A program made the translations under genes and the position numbers. Source: Lachnospiraceae bacterium (GTDB lineage Bacteria > Bacillota > Clostridia > Lachnospirales > Lachnospiraceae). Taken from it: DNA of 43,609 nucleotides. The notes beneath the pieces were generated by a model. It searched no databases, had not been told where the DNA came from, and saw nothing but the letters and a program-made list of their open reading frames with translations. Shown piece by piece: positions 1 through 7,477 of the stretch (position 1 is its first letter; the number at the start of each line of letters is the position of its first letter). The stretch lies in contig VSNG01000022.1 in NCBI GenBank assembly GCA_009774175.1, forward strand, positions 2,450-46,058. Reading direction: 5' to 3'.

Positions 1-149
1 TATCCTTTTCTCAACCTGCAAACTTGAATCAGTAAAAATAATCTTGTCTAGCTTCTAATCAACTAATTTTCATATATTATCATTCCAAAAAATTACATAC
101 AAATATATAACTTTAAAAAAATCATAATATCCAGTTTCTCTTATATACA

Positions 150-193
150 TAAAACCCCCGACACAAGCCACTTACATACCTTACATCGGGAGT
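150..193 (-). terminator. Possible Rho-independent terminator
   Basis: On the minus strand a CTCCCGA arm and a TCGGGGG arm enclose a loop of about 24 bases and are followed by a short T stretch. It lies just past the stop of the Rpn-like remnant at 230, so it would end that transcript. The stem is short and the loop long, so confidence is moderate. The remaining bases 1-149 are AT-rich and show no gene I can support. Confidence 0.45.
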
Positions 194-229
194 TCACATC
201 ACACATCATTTAATTCCACAACTTATCTA

Positions 230-912
230 TCACTCATTTTCTTTTTTCCAATATTTCCCCATTTTCTCCTCTGCTTCCACTTCATCCAGAGAGAAAATAT
301 CCTGAATACTTTCTGTCACTTCCTGATAACTCTGACCGGAAGAACAACCTTTTTCAATAAACTTTCTGATCGCATTCATATGCTTTTCCGTAATAACCTC
401 TATTTTTTCACTCTGCAACATAACAAGAGGCTTCATAATCCCACGCACTTCCCTCTTTAAATCTGGATCATTTTTCAGGAGATAACCACAGGTCATATCC
501 AGTAATTCAATGATGTCTTTTCCTGCCGTATCTGTCAATGTTCCGTTTTCTTTCTCACGGTCTACTATCATAATACATTCCCGTATAAGGCCTGTCAAAT
601 CTTTTCTTACCGCTTCTCTTATCGTCCGCTTTACACTATTCCTTTTGTTGTTAAAATTCTTTCGAAATCGAATCGGAAGAAATGGTATCAGCATATTCAA
701 GTGCTTCTTCTCAACCATTTCTGTTGTATAGCTTTGCACATTCAATACAGGAATTCGATACTCATGAGTTGTCCCATCCGCAAATCTGATCAGACAGGTC
801 TCTTCCACAGACATATAATTTGCACCATTCCTTTATCTTTACTCATCTGGCATTCCATATGATAAATATCCCTATCCCCTATCTGAACCACTATATCAGC
901 CAGGGATATCTC
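230..912 (-). pseudogene. Degraded Rpn-family recombination-promoting nuclease/putative transposase
   Basis: Two pieces of one family are seen in different frames. Bases 820-912 encode EISLADIVVQIGD and then YHMECQ, the PD-(D/E)XK core typical of Rpn/transposase_31 proteins. An open frame of 194 codons (230-814) then encodes the usual C-terminal part, with a DGTTHEYRIPVLNVQSY strand region, then MLIPFLPIRFR and a helical, charged tail. In intact relatives roughly 50-60 residues (including a FEYDFAIAL-like segment) lie between these parts; here they are missing and the frame changes. The 814 start codon has no clear ribosome site of its own. I read this as a gene broken by an internal deletion plus frameshift. 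Rpn proteins are DNA endonucleases that promote RecA-independent recombination; this copy is unlikely to be active. Its base composition is AT-richer than the genes to the right, consistent with acquisition. Confidence 0.6.
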
Positions 913-1085
913 TCTATTTCTTTCTTGTCCACTTCATTCCATAAATAATACTGTTCAATAATTTCCGGCGTCATTTCCTCGACTATTTGATCAGGAATAG
1001 CTCCATAATACCTGACATCCTCTACGATTCTACTGCACTTTTTTCTGTTGTCGTTCTTTTTTTCTGTCAAAATTTTTTTCGACAT
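891..1085 (-). CDS. Small hypothetical protein, 64 aa, possibly the N-terminus of the broken Rpn gene
   Basis: The ATG at 1085 is preceded by AAAGGAG at ideal spacing, so translation probably starts here. The product is short, charged and lysine-rich at its N-terminus, and I recognise no domain. Its last codons overlap, in another frame, the start of the segment that encodes the Rpn core (820-912). The simplest reading is that this is the true 5' end of the gene now broken downstream by a frameshift. An independent small protein cannot be excluded. No signal peptide or membrane segment is visible. Confidence 0.35.
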   Translation of the reverse strand: MSKKILTEKKNDNRKKCSRIVEDVRYYGAIPDQIVEEMTPEIIEQYYLWNEVDKKEIERYPWLI

Positions 1086-1240
1086 TTTTCTCCTTTCATG
1101 CCCTCAGCTATGAAAGAAGTACAAAAAGACCAACTACAGATACGCTTTCATCACTTATGGCTTCGTTAAAATAAATAGTTGAAATTCTTTGGCGATAAGC
1201 CTGAAACTTTATCACATTCCCCACACATAGGGAAATAGAA

Positions 1241-1275
1241 ATGTGTTATCAGAAATAAGAAGTTTTATAACACAT
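1241..1275. repeat. Inverted repeat in AT-rich intergenic DNA
   Basis: ATGTGTTAT at 1241-1249 and ATAACACAT at 1267-1275 form a 9-bp stem with a 17-base loop. It sits between the small ORF ending the Rpn remnant and the truncated sugar transferase. There is no T tract good enough to call it a terminator. Apart from this, 1086-1324 holds nothing I can name. Confidence 0.35.
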
Positions 1276-1324
1276 CCATAAACATACTTATTTTAACAGA
1301 AGTCACAATATATGCAAGCGATTT

Positions 1325-1627
1325 TCAGCACACATTCATTCCGCTATAAGGTATATAATTTTCAAGGTTCTCTTTCCACTTCCTAGTACGCTCTCTGTCA
1401 AATACCGCAGGAATCGTCTTCACAATAATCTTAATATCCGTCCACAGACTCATATTCTCTATGTAATCCAGATCCAGCTCCACCCAGTCTTCCCACTTGA
1501 TCTTGGCTCTTCCGCCAATCTGCCAGTAGCAGGTCAATCCCGGCTGCGCTATAAGCCGCTGTCTCTCATACTCATTACTCTCTTCCATTTGAAACATCAG
1601 GATCAGTCTTGGCACTACGATTTCCAT
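1325..1627 (-). pseudogene. Truncated bacterial sugar transferase (C-terminal fragment only)
   Basis: The 100 codons match only the end of a polyprenyl-phosphate sugar-1-phosphate transferase: a decayed IVGPRP box (IVVPRL), then the QPGLTCYWQIGGRA block and the WTDIKIIVKTIPAVF terminus. Over 71 residues it is identical to the intact gene at 2598-3311 in 64 positions. A TAA lies two codons before the ATG, and the expected catalytic Asp-Glu region and membrane anchor are absent; sequence just upstream (to about 1670) has only faint resemblance in a shifted frame. It extends about 20 codons beyond the end of the intact copy, so it is not a simple recent copy of it. It is almost certainly non-functional as a transferase. 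It marks a recombination junction at the end of the polysaccharide genes. Confidence 0.7.
1391..1603. repeat. Direct repeat copy A (sugar transferase 3' end)
   Basis: This block is a diverged direct repeat of 2610-2822. The encoded peptides differ at 7 of 71 positions and long DNA runs are identical. The two copies flank the FkbM methyltransferase gene in the same orientation, so recombination between them would delete or insert that gene. Confidence 0.8.
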
Positions 1628-1683
1628 AATACCTTAAATCGATCGGTTGCAGCGAAAACGCCATCTTGCCTGTCTAATGATTC

Positions 1684-2601
1684 TTAGACAGCATTTCTTT
1701 CCTTATCTATCACTGCATAAGCAACAGTTTCCACAGCACTTTTCGAGTGATGCCTAATGTAAAATTTATACTCAGGTACTAAAGAATGAATGTACTCAAC
1801 AATCTGAATCATATCCTCATTGCTATGATAAATACAAATGGCCAACTTCGGGCGATTTCTCATTATTGTCTCCTGTGCGCCATAAAGTGCATCCATCTCT
1901 GCACCCTCAATATCCATTTTGATAAAGGTAGCATCTCTACATTCTGAAATTGCATCCACATTAATTACATCTACTTTACATTCACCCGATTCATTCAGTT
2001 GAGAATTCATCCCTTCCTCTTTAAAAGAAAGTACTGCTTCCTTTCTATACAATCCTTTCTTAATGAGCATAATATCTTTCCTTTTTCCATAAAATTTCGA
2101 TATTAATGCAAAATTTCTTTTATCCGGCTCAAAAGCTATTATTCTTTTATAGTGTACATTCTCCTTTTTACAGGTATCCATAAACTGTTGGAGCGTATCC
2201 CCTGTATATGCTCCTCCGTCTACAAATACTTCTCCATCACACAATTTAATAATATCTCTACAGAAGTATTGGTCATGTTCAGAATATAATCCTCTAGGAA
2301 TCGGACATCTCATTCTTCTGTAATCCATTACTTTCTCCCAAACTATTTTTGACTTCTCATCTGAAAGTATGTCCATCATACTTACAATTCGTTCCCTATT
2401 TTCCTCGTAAAAGTTCTGGCAACGCTCCATCTCATTTGTACAAATTTTCTTCTGTCTACCATTGCAGCACATAACAAAAAAATTTATTCTTCTTGTTATT
2501 CCTAGTTCCTTTAACCAGACAAGAACTCTGAAGCTCCAATAGTGACACTGCATTATATGATATATTTTCAATATTACTTTTTTAATTATTTTCATAATCA
2601 A
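1684..2601 (-). CDS. FkbM family SAM-dependent methyltransferase
   Basis: The protein has 305 codons from a TTG at 2601, or 303 from the ATG at 2595. An N-terminal region of about 110 residues of unknown role is followed by a Rossmann-type methyltransferase domain. The SAM-binding glycine motif VFVDGGAYTGDT is at about residue 130, the acidic strand AFEPDKRNF follows, and the FkbM hallmark FIKMDIEGAE comes near residue 230. FkbM enzymes O-methylate sugars or polyketides; in a capsule or exopolysaccharide locus the likely target is a hydroxyl on a sugar residue. A TTGA overlap joins it to the upstream sugar transferase, and a GGGAGG ribosome site lies just before, so the two are translationally coupled. 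The gene is clearly AT-richer than its upstream neighbours and lies between two copies of the transferase 3' end, which suggests it arrived by recombination. Confidence 0.85.
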   Translation of the reverse strand: MIMKIIKKVILKIYHIMQCHYWSFRVLVWLKELGITRRINFFVMCCNGRQKKICTNEMERCQNFYEENRERIVSMMDILSDEKSKIVWEKVMDYRRMRCPIPRGLYSEHDQYFCRDIIKLCDGEVFVDGGAYTGDTLQQFMDTCKKENVHYKRIIAFEPDKRNFALISKFYGKRKDIMLIKKGLYRKEAVLSFKEEGMNSQLNESGECKVDVINVDAISECRDATFIKMDIEGAEMDALYGAQETIMRNRPKLAICIYHSNEDMIQIVEYIHSLVPEYKFYIRHHSKSAVETVAYAVIDKERNAV

Positions 2602-3311
2602 TACGCTCCCTCCCTGTCAAACACAGCAGGGATCGTCTTCACAATAATCTTAATATCTGTCCACAGACTCATATTCTCTATGTAATCCAGATCCAGCTCA
2701 ACCCAGTCTTCCCACTGAATATTAGCCCTGCCGCCAATCTGCCAGTAACAGGTCAGCCCCGGCTGCACCACAAGCCGCTGCCGCTCATACTGATTGCACT
2801 CTTCCATCTGAAAAGTCAAAATCGGCCTTGGTCCGACAATGCTCATATCCCCCTTGATAATGTTGATCAACTGAGGCAGCTCATCGATAGAAAACCTCCT
2901 GATAACCTTACCCACTTTCGTAATCCGGGGATCATCCTTGATCTTGAAAGCATGGCCCGTCTGCTCGTTATCTTTCAGCATCTCCGACAGTTTTTCATCC
3001 GCATCAGTACGCATACTCCGGAATTTATAGATCCTGAAAGGCTTCATGTCCTTTCCGGCCCTCGGTTGAGAGAAAAACACAGGCCCCTTATCCTCAATCT
3101 TAATCGCGGCCGCGGTCGCCAAAAAGACCGGTGAAAGGCAGACTAATGCCGTTGCTGACAGCAGGACATCCATTCCCCTCTTAATTCTCAGGTAAACAGG
3201 ATTTTTTCTCCGATACACTTCCTGCATGTGATATCTGTCAGCATTCAGTTTTCCAATCCGCGGCATTGGTTTTTCAGTGGTATTGATATTCAGCATAATA
3301 TTTTCGCCCAT
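2598..3311 (-). CDS. Priming sugar transferase (monotopic phosphoglycosyl transferase)
   Basis: I start it at the ATG at 3311 because GGAG sits five bases upstream (3317-3320); an earlier ATG at 3350 is possible but unsupported. The 237-residue product is the short form of the bacterial sugar transferase family (Pfam PF02397). It has a basic patch and one hydrophobic segment (KRGMDVLLSATALVCLSPVF), then FFSQPRAG, the FRIYKFRSM motif, the catalytic Asp-Glu pair in FSIDELPQ, and IVGPRP. Such enzymes load the first sugar-1-phosphate onto undecaprenyl phosphate at the inner membrane face and so start repeat-unit assembly. It follows the Wzz, kinase and LCP genes, as expected in a Gram-positive exopolysaccharide operon, and overlaps the methyltransferase start by four bases. 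The exact sugar cannot be told from sequence. Confidence 0.9.
   Translation of the reverse strand: MGENIMLNINTTEKPMPRIGKLNADRYHMQEVYRRKNPVYLRIKRGMDVLLSATALVCLSPVFLATAAAIKIEDKGPVFFSQPRAGKDMKPFRIYKFRSMRTDADEKLSEMLKDNEQTGHAFKIKDDPRITKVGKVIRRFSIDELPQLINIIKGDMSIVGPRPILTFQMEECNQYERQRLVVQPGLTCYWQIGGRANIQWEDWVELDLDYIENMSLWTDIKIIVKTIPAVFDREGAY
2610..2822. repeat. Direct repeat copy B (sugar transferase 3' end)
   Basis: This is the intact-gene copy of the repeat described at 1391-1603. It encodes the last 71 residues before the GAY terminus. Divergence between the copies shows the duplication, or the import of a related locus, is not recent. Confidence 0.8.
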
Positions 3312-3341
3312 TTTCACTCCAAACCCGTTTACCAAAACGCA

Positions 3342-3360
3342 CTGCCGCATAAAGCGGCAG
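3342..3360. terminator. Hairpin between secreted-protein gene and sugar transferase
   Basis: CTGCCGC (3342-3348) pairs with GCGGCAG (3354-3360) across a five-base loop. On the minus strand the downstream sequence is TGCGTTTTGG, a weak T tract. It may partly end transcription after the 197-residue protein gene or stabilise the message end. Confidence 0.4.
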
Positions 3361-3383
3361 TACGATCATCATTTCTCAGATAC

Positions 3384-3977
3384 TTAAACTGCAGGCACCT
3401 CGATAAATGCCAGCGTTCCAAGGGATGTCATATCAACCACAATGTGATCATCTCTGATCTCTGTGACAGTAAGCTCCACCCACTGCCCGTTCACCAGCTG
3501 ATAAACCTTGATATTCTGTCCTGTCCTGATGCCCTGCAGATAAAAGTTTACCGTCGCCGTGTTGAAGCCGGTAACAGACGCGCTGATCTGTGCCACATTC
3601 AGGACAGTTCCGCCCAAGGCCGCCGCCTGCGCTTTCGCCAGATTTACATTTTCAGCGATGGGTTTCAGGACTGAGAATGTCTGGTTGCTGGGTACGCCGT
3701 TGATGATGACATGGCCGCCCTGTCCAAGGGGTACGACCGAACTAATTCCCGGGACTTCTGTCACGGCATTATTCATGTATTCTCCTACCGTTTTATTCTC
3801 TTCTGCCGCCGCTTTTGCCACACTGTGCGAAACGCCGGATGCTGTAACAGCAGATACTGTTGCTGCAGACGAAGGCGACGCCGTGCTGTAAGAATCCGCC
3901 GTCGGGCTTGTTGCCGCCATAACAGGCATGGATACTGCCATCACCCCTGCAAGTGTCAATGCTAACATTTTTTTCAT
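3384..3977 (-). CDS. Small secreted protein of unknown function in the polysaccharide operon
   Basis: The 197-residue product begins with a clear Sec signal peptide (MKKMLALTLAGVMAVSMPVMA, cleavage expected after residues AMA/AAT). A Ser/Thr/Ala-rich linker follows to about residue 50. The rest splits into a helical middle part and a C-terminal, beta-rich part with TVNFYLQGIRTGQNIKVYQL and a final LAFIEVPAV. There is no LPXTG motif, no lipobox and no second membrane segment, so it should be released or bound non-covalently. GAGGAATT precedes the ATG. It lies directly downstream of the sortase-like lipoprotein gene and upstream of the priming transferase, which hints at a role in handling or anchoring the polymer at the surface, but this is inference from position only. 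I do not recognise the family. Confidence 0.75.
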   Translation of the reverse strand: MKKMLALTLAGVMAVSMPVMAATSPTADSYSTASPSSAATVSAVTASGVSHSVAKAAAEENKTVGEYMNNAVTEVPGISSVVPLGQGGHVIINGVPSNQTFSVLKPIAENVNLAKAQAAALGGTVLNVAQISASVTGFNTATVNFYLQGIRTGQNIKVYQLVNGQWVELTVTEIRDDHIVVDMTSLGTLAFIEVPAV

Positions 3978-4027
3978 TATAAATTCCTCCTTTTTCCCGT
4001 TGTCCGGGTATCCTTAAATAGAATCCT

Positions 4028-4858
4028 CTATTCAGCAACGATTCGGTCAATGGTTCCCGCTGCATCCTGTGTCAGGATTGCAAGAACTACAAACTGTCTG
4101 TCAGCGTCATCCTCCCGCTGTGTGGTCAGTGTGATCAGGAAGTGGTAAGGGGTAATGCCTTCCCAGCCCTCCCGCAGATTCATCGTCATATCTCTGATGC
4201 TGTACAAATCATTCAAAAACTGCTCGCAGCCTTCCATATAGGTAAAATCATAACTGCGGAGCAGACTTGTATTCTCTCTTTCATAGGCGGCAAATATTTC
4301 ATAGGTCAGGACATTGCCGTCCAGATACAGGTATAAACGCTCATGTTCCTCAAAAAAGCCGGGGTCAGCAAAACGGTATAATCCTGCAAACGGCCCGTTT
4401 TCGTCGTCCCCTGTCTTACCATGCAGCACCGTATTGAAATCACACATGCTGGTCAGGTTGGCAAGCTCGATATAGACAGCCCCGTGTTCGTCCTCCTGTC
4501 CGTAAGCATTATGGCTCTCATAAAAATCATCTCCCTGTGTGCTCTGCAGCACCGGGCAGTCTATGTCCGTTTCCGGGATGGAAATCCATGCGAAAATGTC
4601 CGGGTTTTCTTCCCGCAGTGCAGCAAAATCTATCTGCACATCCGCAGCGCTTTCACCGGGGATTTCCTCTGCCTGTACCGGCCCGTCGGCACTCCCGTCA
4701 GAAATTTCCGCCGTCTGCCGGCCGTCGTCTGTCTCTTCCTGTACCGCCGCATTGTCATTCCTGCCGCACCCCGCAAGAAGACACGCTGTAATCAAGAAGA
4801 ACACGCCATTCCATATGCACTTTCTTCCCCATCTACTGCACTTTTTCATAAAATACAT
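4028..4858 (-). CDS. Sortase B-like lipoprotein, predicted catalytically inactive
   Basis: The 276-residue product (or 273 from the MKK at 4849) starts with a basic stretch and an LLAGC lipobox (Cys31), followed by an acidic linker and a class B sortase fold from about residue 75: FAWISIPETDIDCPVLQ, then DDFYESHN, then FNTVLHGKTG, then FLITLTT. In active class B enzymes the last two blocks read roughly YGH and LSTC. Here Lys148 stands where the catalytic His is expected (a His sits two places earlier) and Gln247 (codon CAG, 4118-4120) stands where the nucleophilic Cys belongs; the Arg (Arg254) is kept. The gene is otherwise intact, so this looks like a conserved fold used for binding rather than transpeptidation. 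A lipid anchor is also unusual, since sortases normally use an uncleaved N-terminal membrane segment. Its start overlaps the LCP gene end. Confidence 0.8.
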   Translation of the reverse strand: MYFMKKCSRWGRKCIWNGVFFLITACLLAGCGRNDNAAVQEETDDGRQTAEISDGSADGPVQAEEIPGESAADVQIDFAALREENPDIFAWISIPETDIDCPVLQSTQGDDFYESHNAYGQEDEHGAVYIELANLTSMCDFNTVLHGKTGDDENGPFAGLYRFADPGFFEEHERLYLYLDGNVLTYEIFAAYERENTSLLRSYDFTYMEGCEQFLNDLYSIRDMTMNLREGWEGITPYHFLITLTTQREDDADRQFVVLAILTQDAAGTIDRIVAE

Positions 4859-5858
4859 CCAATATCATCTCAAACACGGCGTCTTCATCCGGATAAAATT
4901 CTTCGTACTGTTCTCCCATCACGGTCTCTCCCTGCAAAGTATAGAAATCTTCCTCATCGTATGCGTAGTCTGACAGGATCGGTGCAAGGTAGGCCGCCTC
5001 ATCCAGAGAAATATCAGTCACCATCTGCGGTTTTACCGCCTGATACAAATCGATGACAACAGACCTGTTCTCATGTACCGCCTGTTTTGCCACATTGATA
5101 AAGCCATTCAAATACTGCTTCTGCCTGTCCAGCCTCATATCTGCGGAACCGAATGTACCAGTGTCCCTGTACTTCACATACCAGAATGCATTCTCACCCA
5201 TCAGATGCAGGGTACGTCCTTCTACAAAATCCTCATTGAATCCGGCCAGATCTCCGGGAACGGTCACATCGACACCTCCCACCGCGTCATTGATCATGGA
5301 GACGGCGCTCATATTGACTGCCGCATATCCATGTATGGGTAACTGGTAGAAAAGGTTCTCCACCGCCTTTTTCTGGTATTCACAACTCTCCTCCATACCG
5401 TTGCCAAAACCATGCTGTATGGCAAGCTGTGCCTTTACTGTGGAGATATATTCTCCGCTGTCATCATATATGTCAACATCCGTCATGGTGTTTCTGTTGA
5501 TGCCCACCACTTTGATGCTCTCGTCTTTCGGATTCAGAACCACTAAAAACAGGGCGTCAGCCTGTCCACCGTCGGTTCCTTCCTCCACCTCATCCACCTC
5601 ATCCTGCTTGTCAATACCCATAACCAGAAATGTCAGGAGTTCCTTATTATATTCGTAGACAGTATCCTGGTATTTCACCCAGCCTTCCTGCCATCTGTCA
5701 TTTTCTTCTTCCGTCAGGGTTCCTTCTGCCACAGCGGACTGTAATGTCGGCTGTGCGGTGACAGGTTTATTGTATAACCGGCGTTTCCCGATTGCCCTGA
5801 CAGCCACGGAACCGCCAAACAGCAGCCCTAGAGTCACAAGAGCGGCGGCTGCTGCCAC
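4833..5858 (-). CDS. LytR-CpsA-Psr (LCP) family cell-wall glycopolymer ligase
   Basis: LCP proteins move lipid-linked glycopolymers onto peptidoglycan at the outer membrane face. Counting from the GTG at 5858, a hydrophobic anchor fills residues 2-20, followed by LLTFLVMGIDKQD, a Gln-Ala-Asp (GGQADALFLVVLNP) strand, INRNTMTDV (matching the family's Arg-Asp pyrophosphate site), GGVDVTVP, and YVKYRDT plus MRLDRQKQYL, which carry the conserved Arg residues. About 341 residues is normal. The start is doubtful: no ribosome site precedes the GTG, and the in-frame sequence just upstream encodes KKNGKQKRF, the basic patch expected on the cytoplasmic side, but without ATG, GTG or TTG. That sequence overlaps the end of the kinase gene at a run of nine A's. 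It probably joins the exopolysaccharide made by this locus to the wall. Confidence 0.88.
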   Translation of the reverse strand: MAAAAALVTLGLLFGGSVAVRAIGKRRLYNKPVTAQPTLQSAVAEGTLTEEENDRWQEGWVKYQDTVYEYNKELLTFLVMGIDKQDEVDEVEEGTDGGQADALFLVVLNPKDESIKVVGINRNTMTDVDIYDDSGEYISTVKAQLAIQHGFGNGMEESCEYQKKAVENLFYQLPIHGYAAVNMSAVSMINDAVGGVDVTVPGDLAGFNEDFVEGRTLHLMGENAFWYVKYRDTGTFGSADMRLDRQKQYLNGFINVAKQAVHENRSVVIDLYQAVKPQMVTDISLDEAAYLAPILSDYAYDEEDFYTLQGETVMGEQYEEFYPDEDAVFEMILDVFYEKVQ

Positions 5859-6748
5859 TACAAAGCGTTTCTGTTTACCGTTTTTTTTTCCGTTTCTGTT
5901 CGCCGGTATGTCCGCTCCGGCCGTTCAAACTGATCCGTTCTCTCCAGACGTTCCAGCCGCTCGAGCCTGTCTGGCTCTGCCGCCCTCTTCGAATCTATCG
6001 GTTTCTCACGTTTTTGCTTAGGCGCCGGAGTTTCATTGAGATCATAACCGTACTTGCCGTAATATTTGCCATAATACTTACCATAATATCTGCCGTAATA
6101 CCCGTAACTGTTCTTGCCGCTGAAATCTACCTTATTTAAAACAACTCCCAGAATACGGCTTCCGGATTTATCCAGCTGCTCTTTTACTCTCTGGACAAAG
6201 CGGTAACTGATCGCGTTATTCTCCACCACCAGCACCGTGCCGTCACAGTGCTTCGCCACCACGGCGGCGTCAATCACACTGCCAAGCGGAGGCGTATCCA
6301 CAATGACATAATCGAAGGCCGTCCGCATCACGTTCAGCATATCAGCAAACCTCTCGCTTCCGAGAAGTTCACTCGGATTCGGAGACACCGGTCCTGAGAA
6401 AATCATATAAAGACGCGGGATGCTCGTCTGGCACATGGCGTCCGTATATTTGTATTTTCCGATCAGGCAGTGGCTTAACCCATACTTGACCGCACCGGTC
6501 TTGTATCTGCTCACCAGCACGGATTTTCTCATATCCGCATCAATCAACAGTGCCCTGTTGCCCGCCTCCGCAAAGGATCTTGCCAGTTCCATGGCAACAC
6601 TTGTCTTGCCTTCATGGGGCGTACAGCTCGTCACCGCGATAATTTTTACATCGCCGCCACAAAATTCGACGTTGCTGCGCAGTGTCTTATAAGCTTCTTT
6701 TGTATGAAAATCTGCACGTTGGTCCAAGTGCAATTTGACTTCCTGCAT
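5858..6748 (-). CDS. cpsD: CpsD/CapB family bacterial tyrosine kinase (BY-kinase)
   Basis: The 296-residue protein is the stand-alone cytoplasmic kinase of the Firmicutes type. It shows Walker A (CTPHEGKTS, residues about 42-50), Walker A' (LLIDADMRKS) and Walker B (VIVDTPPLG). It ends in a tyrosine cluster built of YYGK units (about residues 215-235), which is the usual autophosphorylation tail, followed by a charged Arg/Glu-rich tail. It works with the Wzz-like activator encoded immediately upstream (two bases between the stop and this ATG) and is reset by the PHP phosphatase encoded before that. Cycles of phosphorylation control polymer length and export. The gene ends in a run of nine A's and a TAG overlapping the LCP start. 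Confidence 0.92.
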   Translation of the reverse strand: MQEVKLHLDQRADFHTKEAYKTLRSNVEFCGGDVKIIAVTSCTPHEGKTSVAMELARSFAEAGNRALLIDADMRKSVLVSRYKTGAVKYGLSHCLIGKYKYTDAMCQTSIPRLYMIFSGPVSPNPSELLGSERFADMLNVMRTAFDYVIVDTPPLGSVIDAAVVAKHCDGTVLVVENNAISYRFVQRVKEQLDKSGSRILGVVLNKVDFSGKNSYGYYGRYYGKYYGKYYGKYGYDLNETPAPKQKREKPIDSKRAAEPDRLERLERLERTDQFERPERTYRRTETEKKTVNRNAL

Positions 6749-6750
6749 AT

Positions 6751-7476
6751 TTACTTCCTCTTATTCCTCTGTTTATCATCGTTTACACTCTGTGTAATCG
6801 GTATCAGGGCAAGCGTGCTCAACCCCAGGTATTTCTCAACATCCTCTGAAGATTTGATCGAATCGTCCAGCAGATAATGTATCAGAATGACCGCACAGAC
6901 CAGAAATACACCCAGAATGCCGCCAACCGCCGTCCATTTTACCACGCTTGGTCCTGCTTTGACCGTGGGCAAATTCGCTTCTTCCACCACATTGACCGCC
7001 TCAATATCCATTACATTCTGGATATGCTCCCCGGCCACTTCCCTGATACAGTTGGCAATGTTCTGTGCCTGCTGCGGATCATAGTCTGTCACGGTGATAG
7101 ACACGATTCGCGTATCTGTGGGCGTATGCACGCTGACTTTCTTCAGCAGATCCTTATATTCCATTTCAGGCAGGGAAAGCTGTCCAATGACTGTCTCTAA
7201 TACATATCGGCTGTTAATCAGTTCCGCATAATCCTTGGTAAGCTGTGTTCCCATCTGCACGTCGCTGTATGTAACCGTTGTGTTCTCCGACTTATTCAGT
7301 ATATAGATCTTTGTGGTGGATTCAAAAGTGGGTGTAAGCACAAATTTACTGATCATAAACCCGGCCGCCGCCGCTAACAGTGCCGCCCCAAAAATAACCC
7401 AAAATCTATTTAATAAAATACTGATAATCTCGAGCAGATCTATCTCGGCAATATCGTTATCCCTATGATTTTCCAT
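6751..7476 (-). CDS. cpsC: Wzz/CpsC-like chain-length determinant and kinase activator
   Basis: The 241-residue protein has the polysaccharide co-polymerase layout: a short cytoplasmic N-terminus (IDLLEIISILLNRFW), a first membrane segment at about residues 30-48, an extracytoplasmic region with the TYSDVQMGTQLTKDYAELINSR helix, a Pro-rich approach (VEEANLPTVKAGPS), a second membrane segment at about 185-205 and a basic cytoplasmic tail. In Firmicutes this tail switches on the separate BY-kinase, which is the next gene. It lies one base after the phosphatase gene and two bases before the kinase gene, so all three should be co-translated. Confidence 0.92.
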   Translation of the reverse strand: MENHRDNDIAEIDLLEIISILLNRFWVIFGAALLAAAAGFMISKFVLTPTFESTTKIYILNKSENTTVTYSDVQMGTQLTKDYAELINSRYVLETVIGQLSLPEMEYKDLLKKVSVHTPTDTRIVSITVTDYDPQQAQNIANCIREVAGEHIQNVMDIEAVNVVEEANLPTVKAGPSVVKWTAVGGILGVFLVCAVILIHYLLDDSIKSSEDVEKYLGLSTLALIPITQSVNDDKQRNKRK

Positions 7477-7477
7477 A

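Noticed and set aside
1391..2822. The two transferase repeats as ends of a composite transposon
   Set aside because: The repeats are protein-coding transferase sequence, with no transposase, terminal inverted repeat or target duplication seen.
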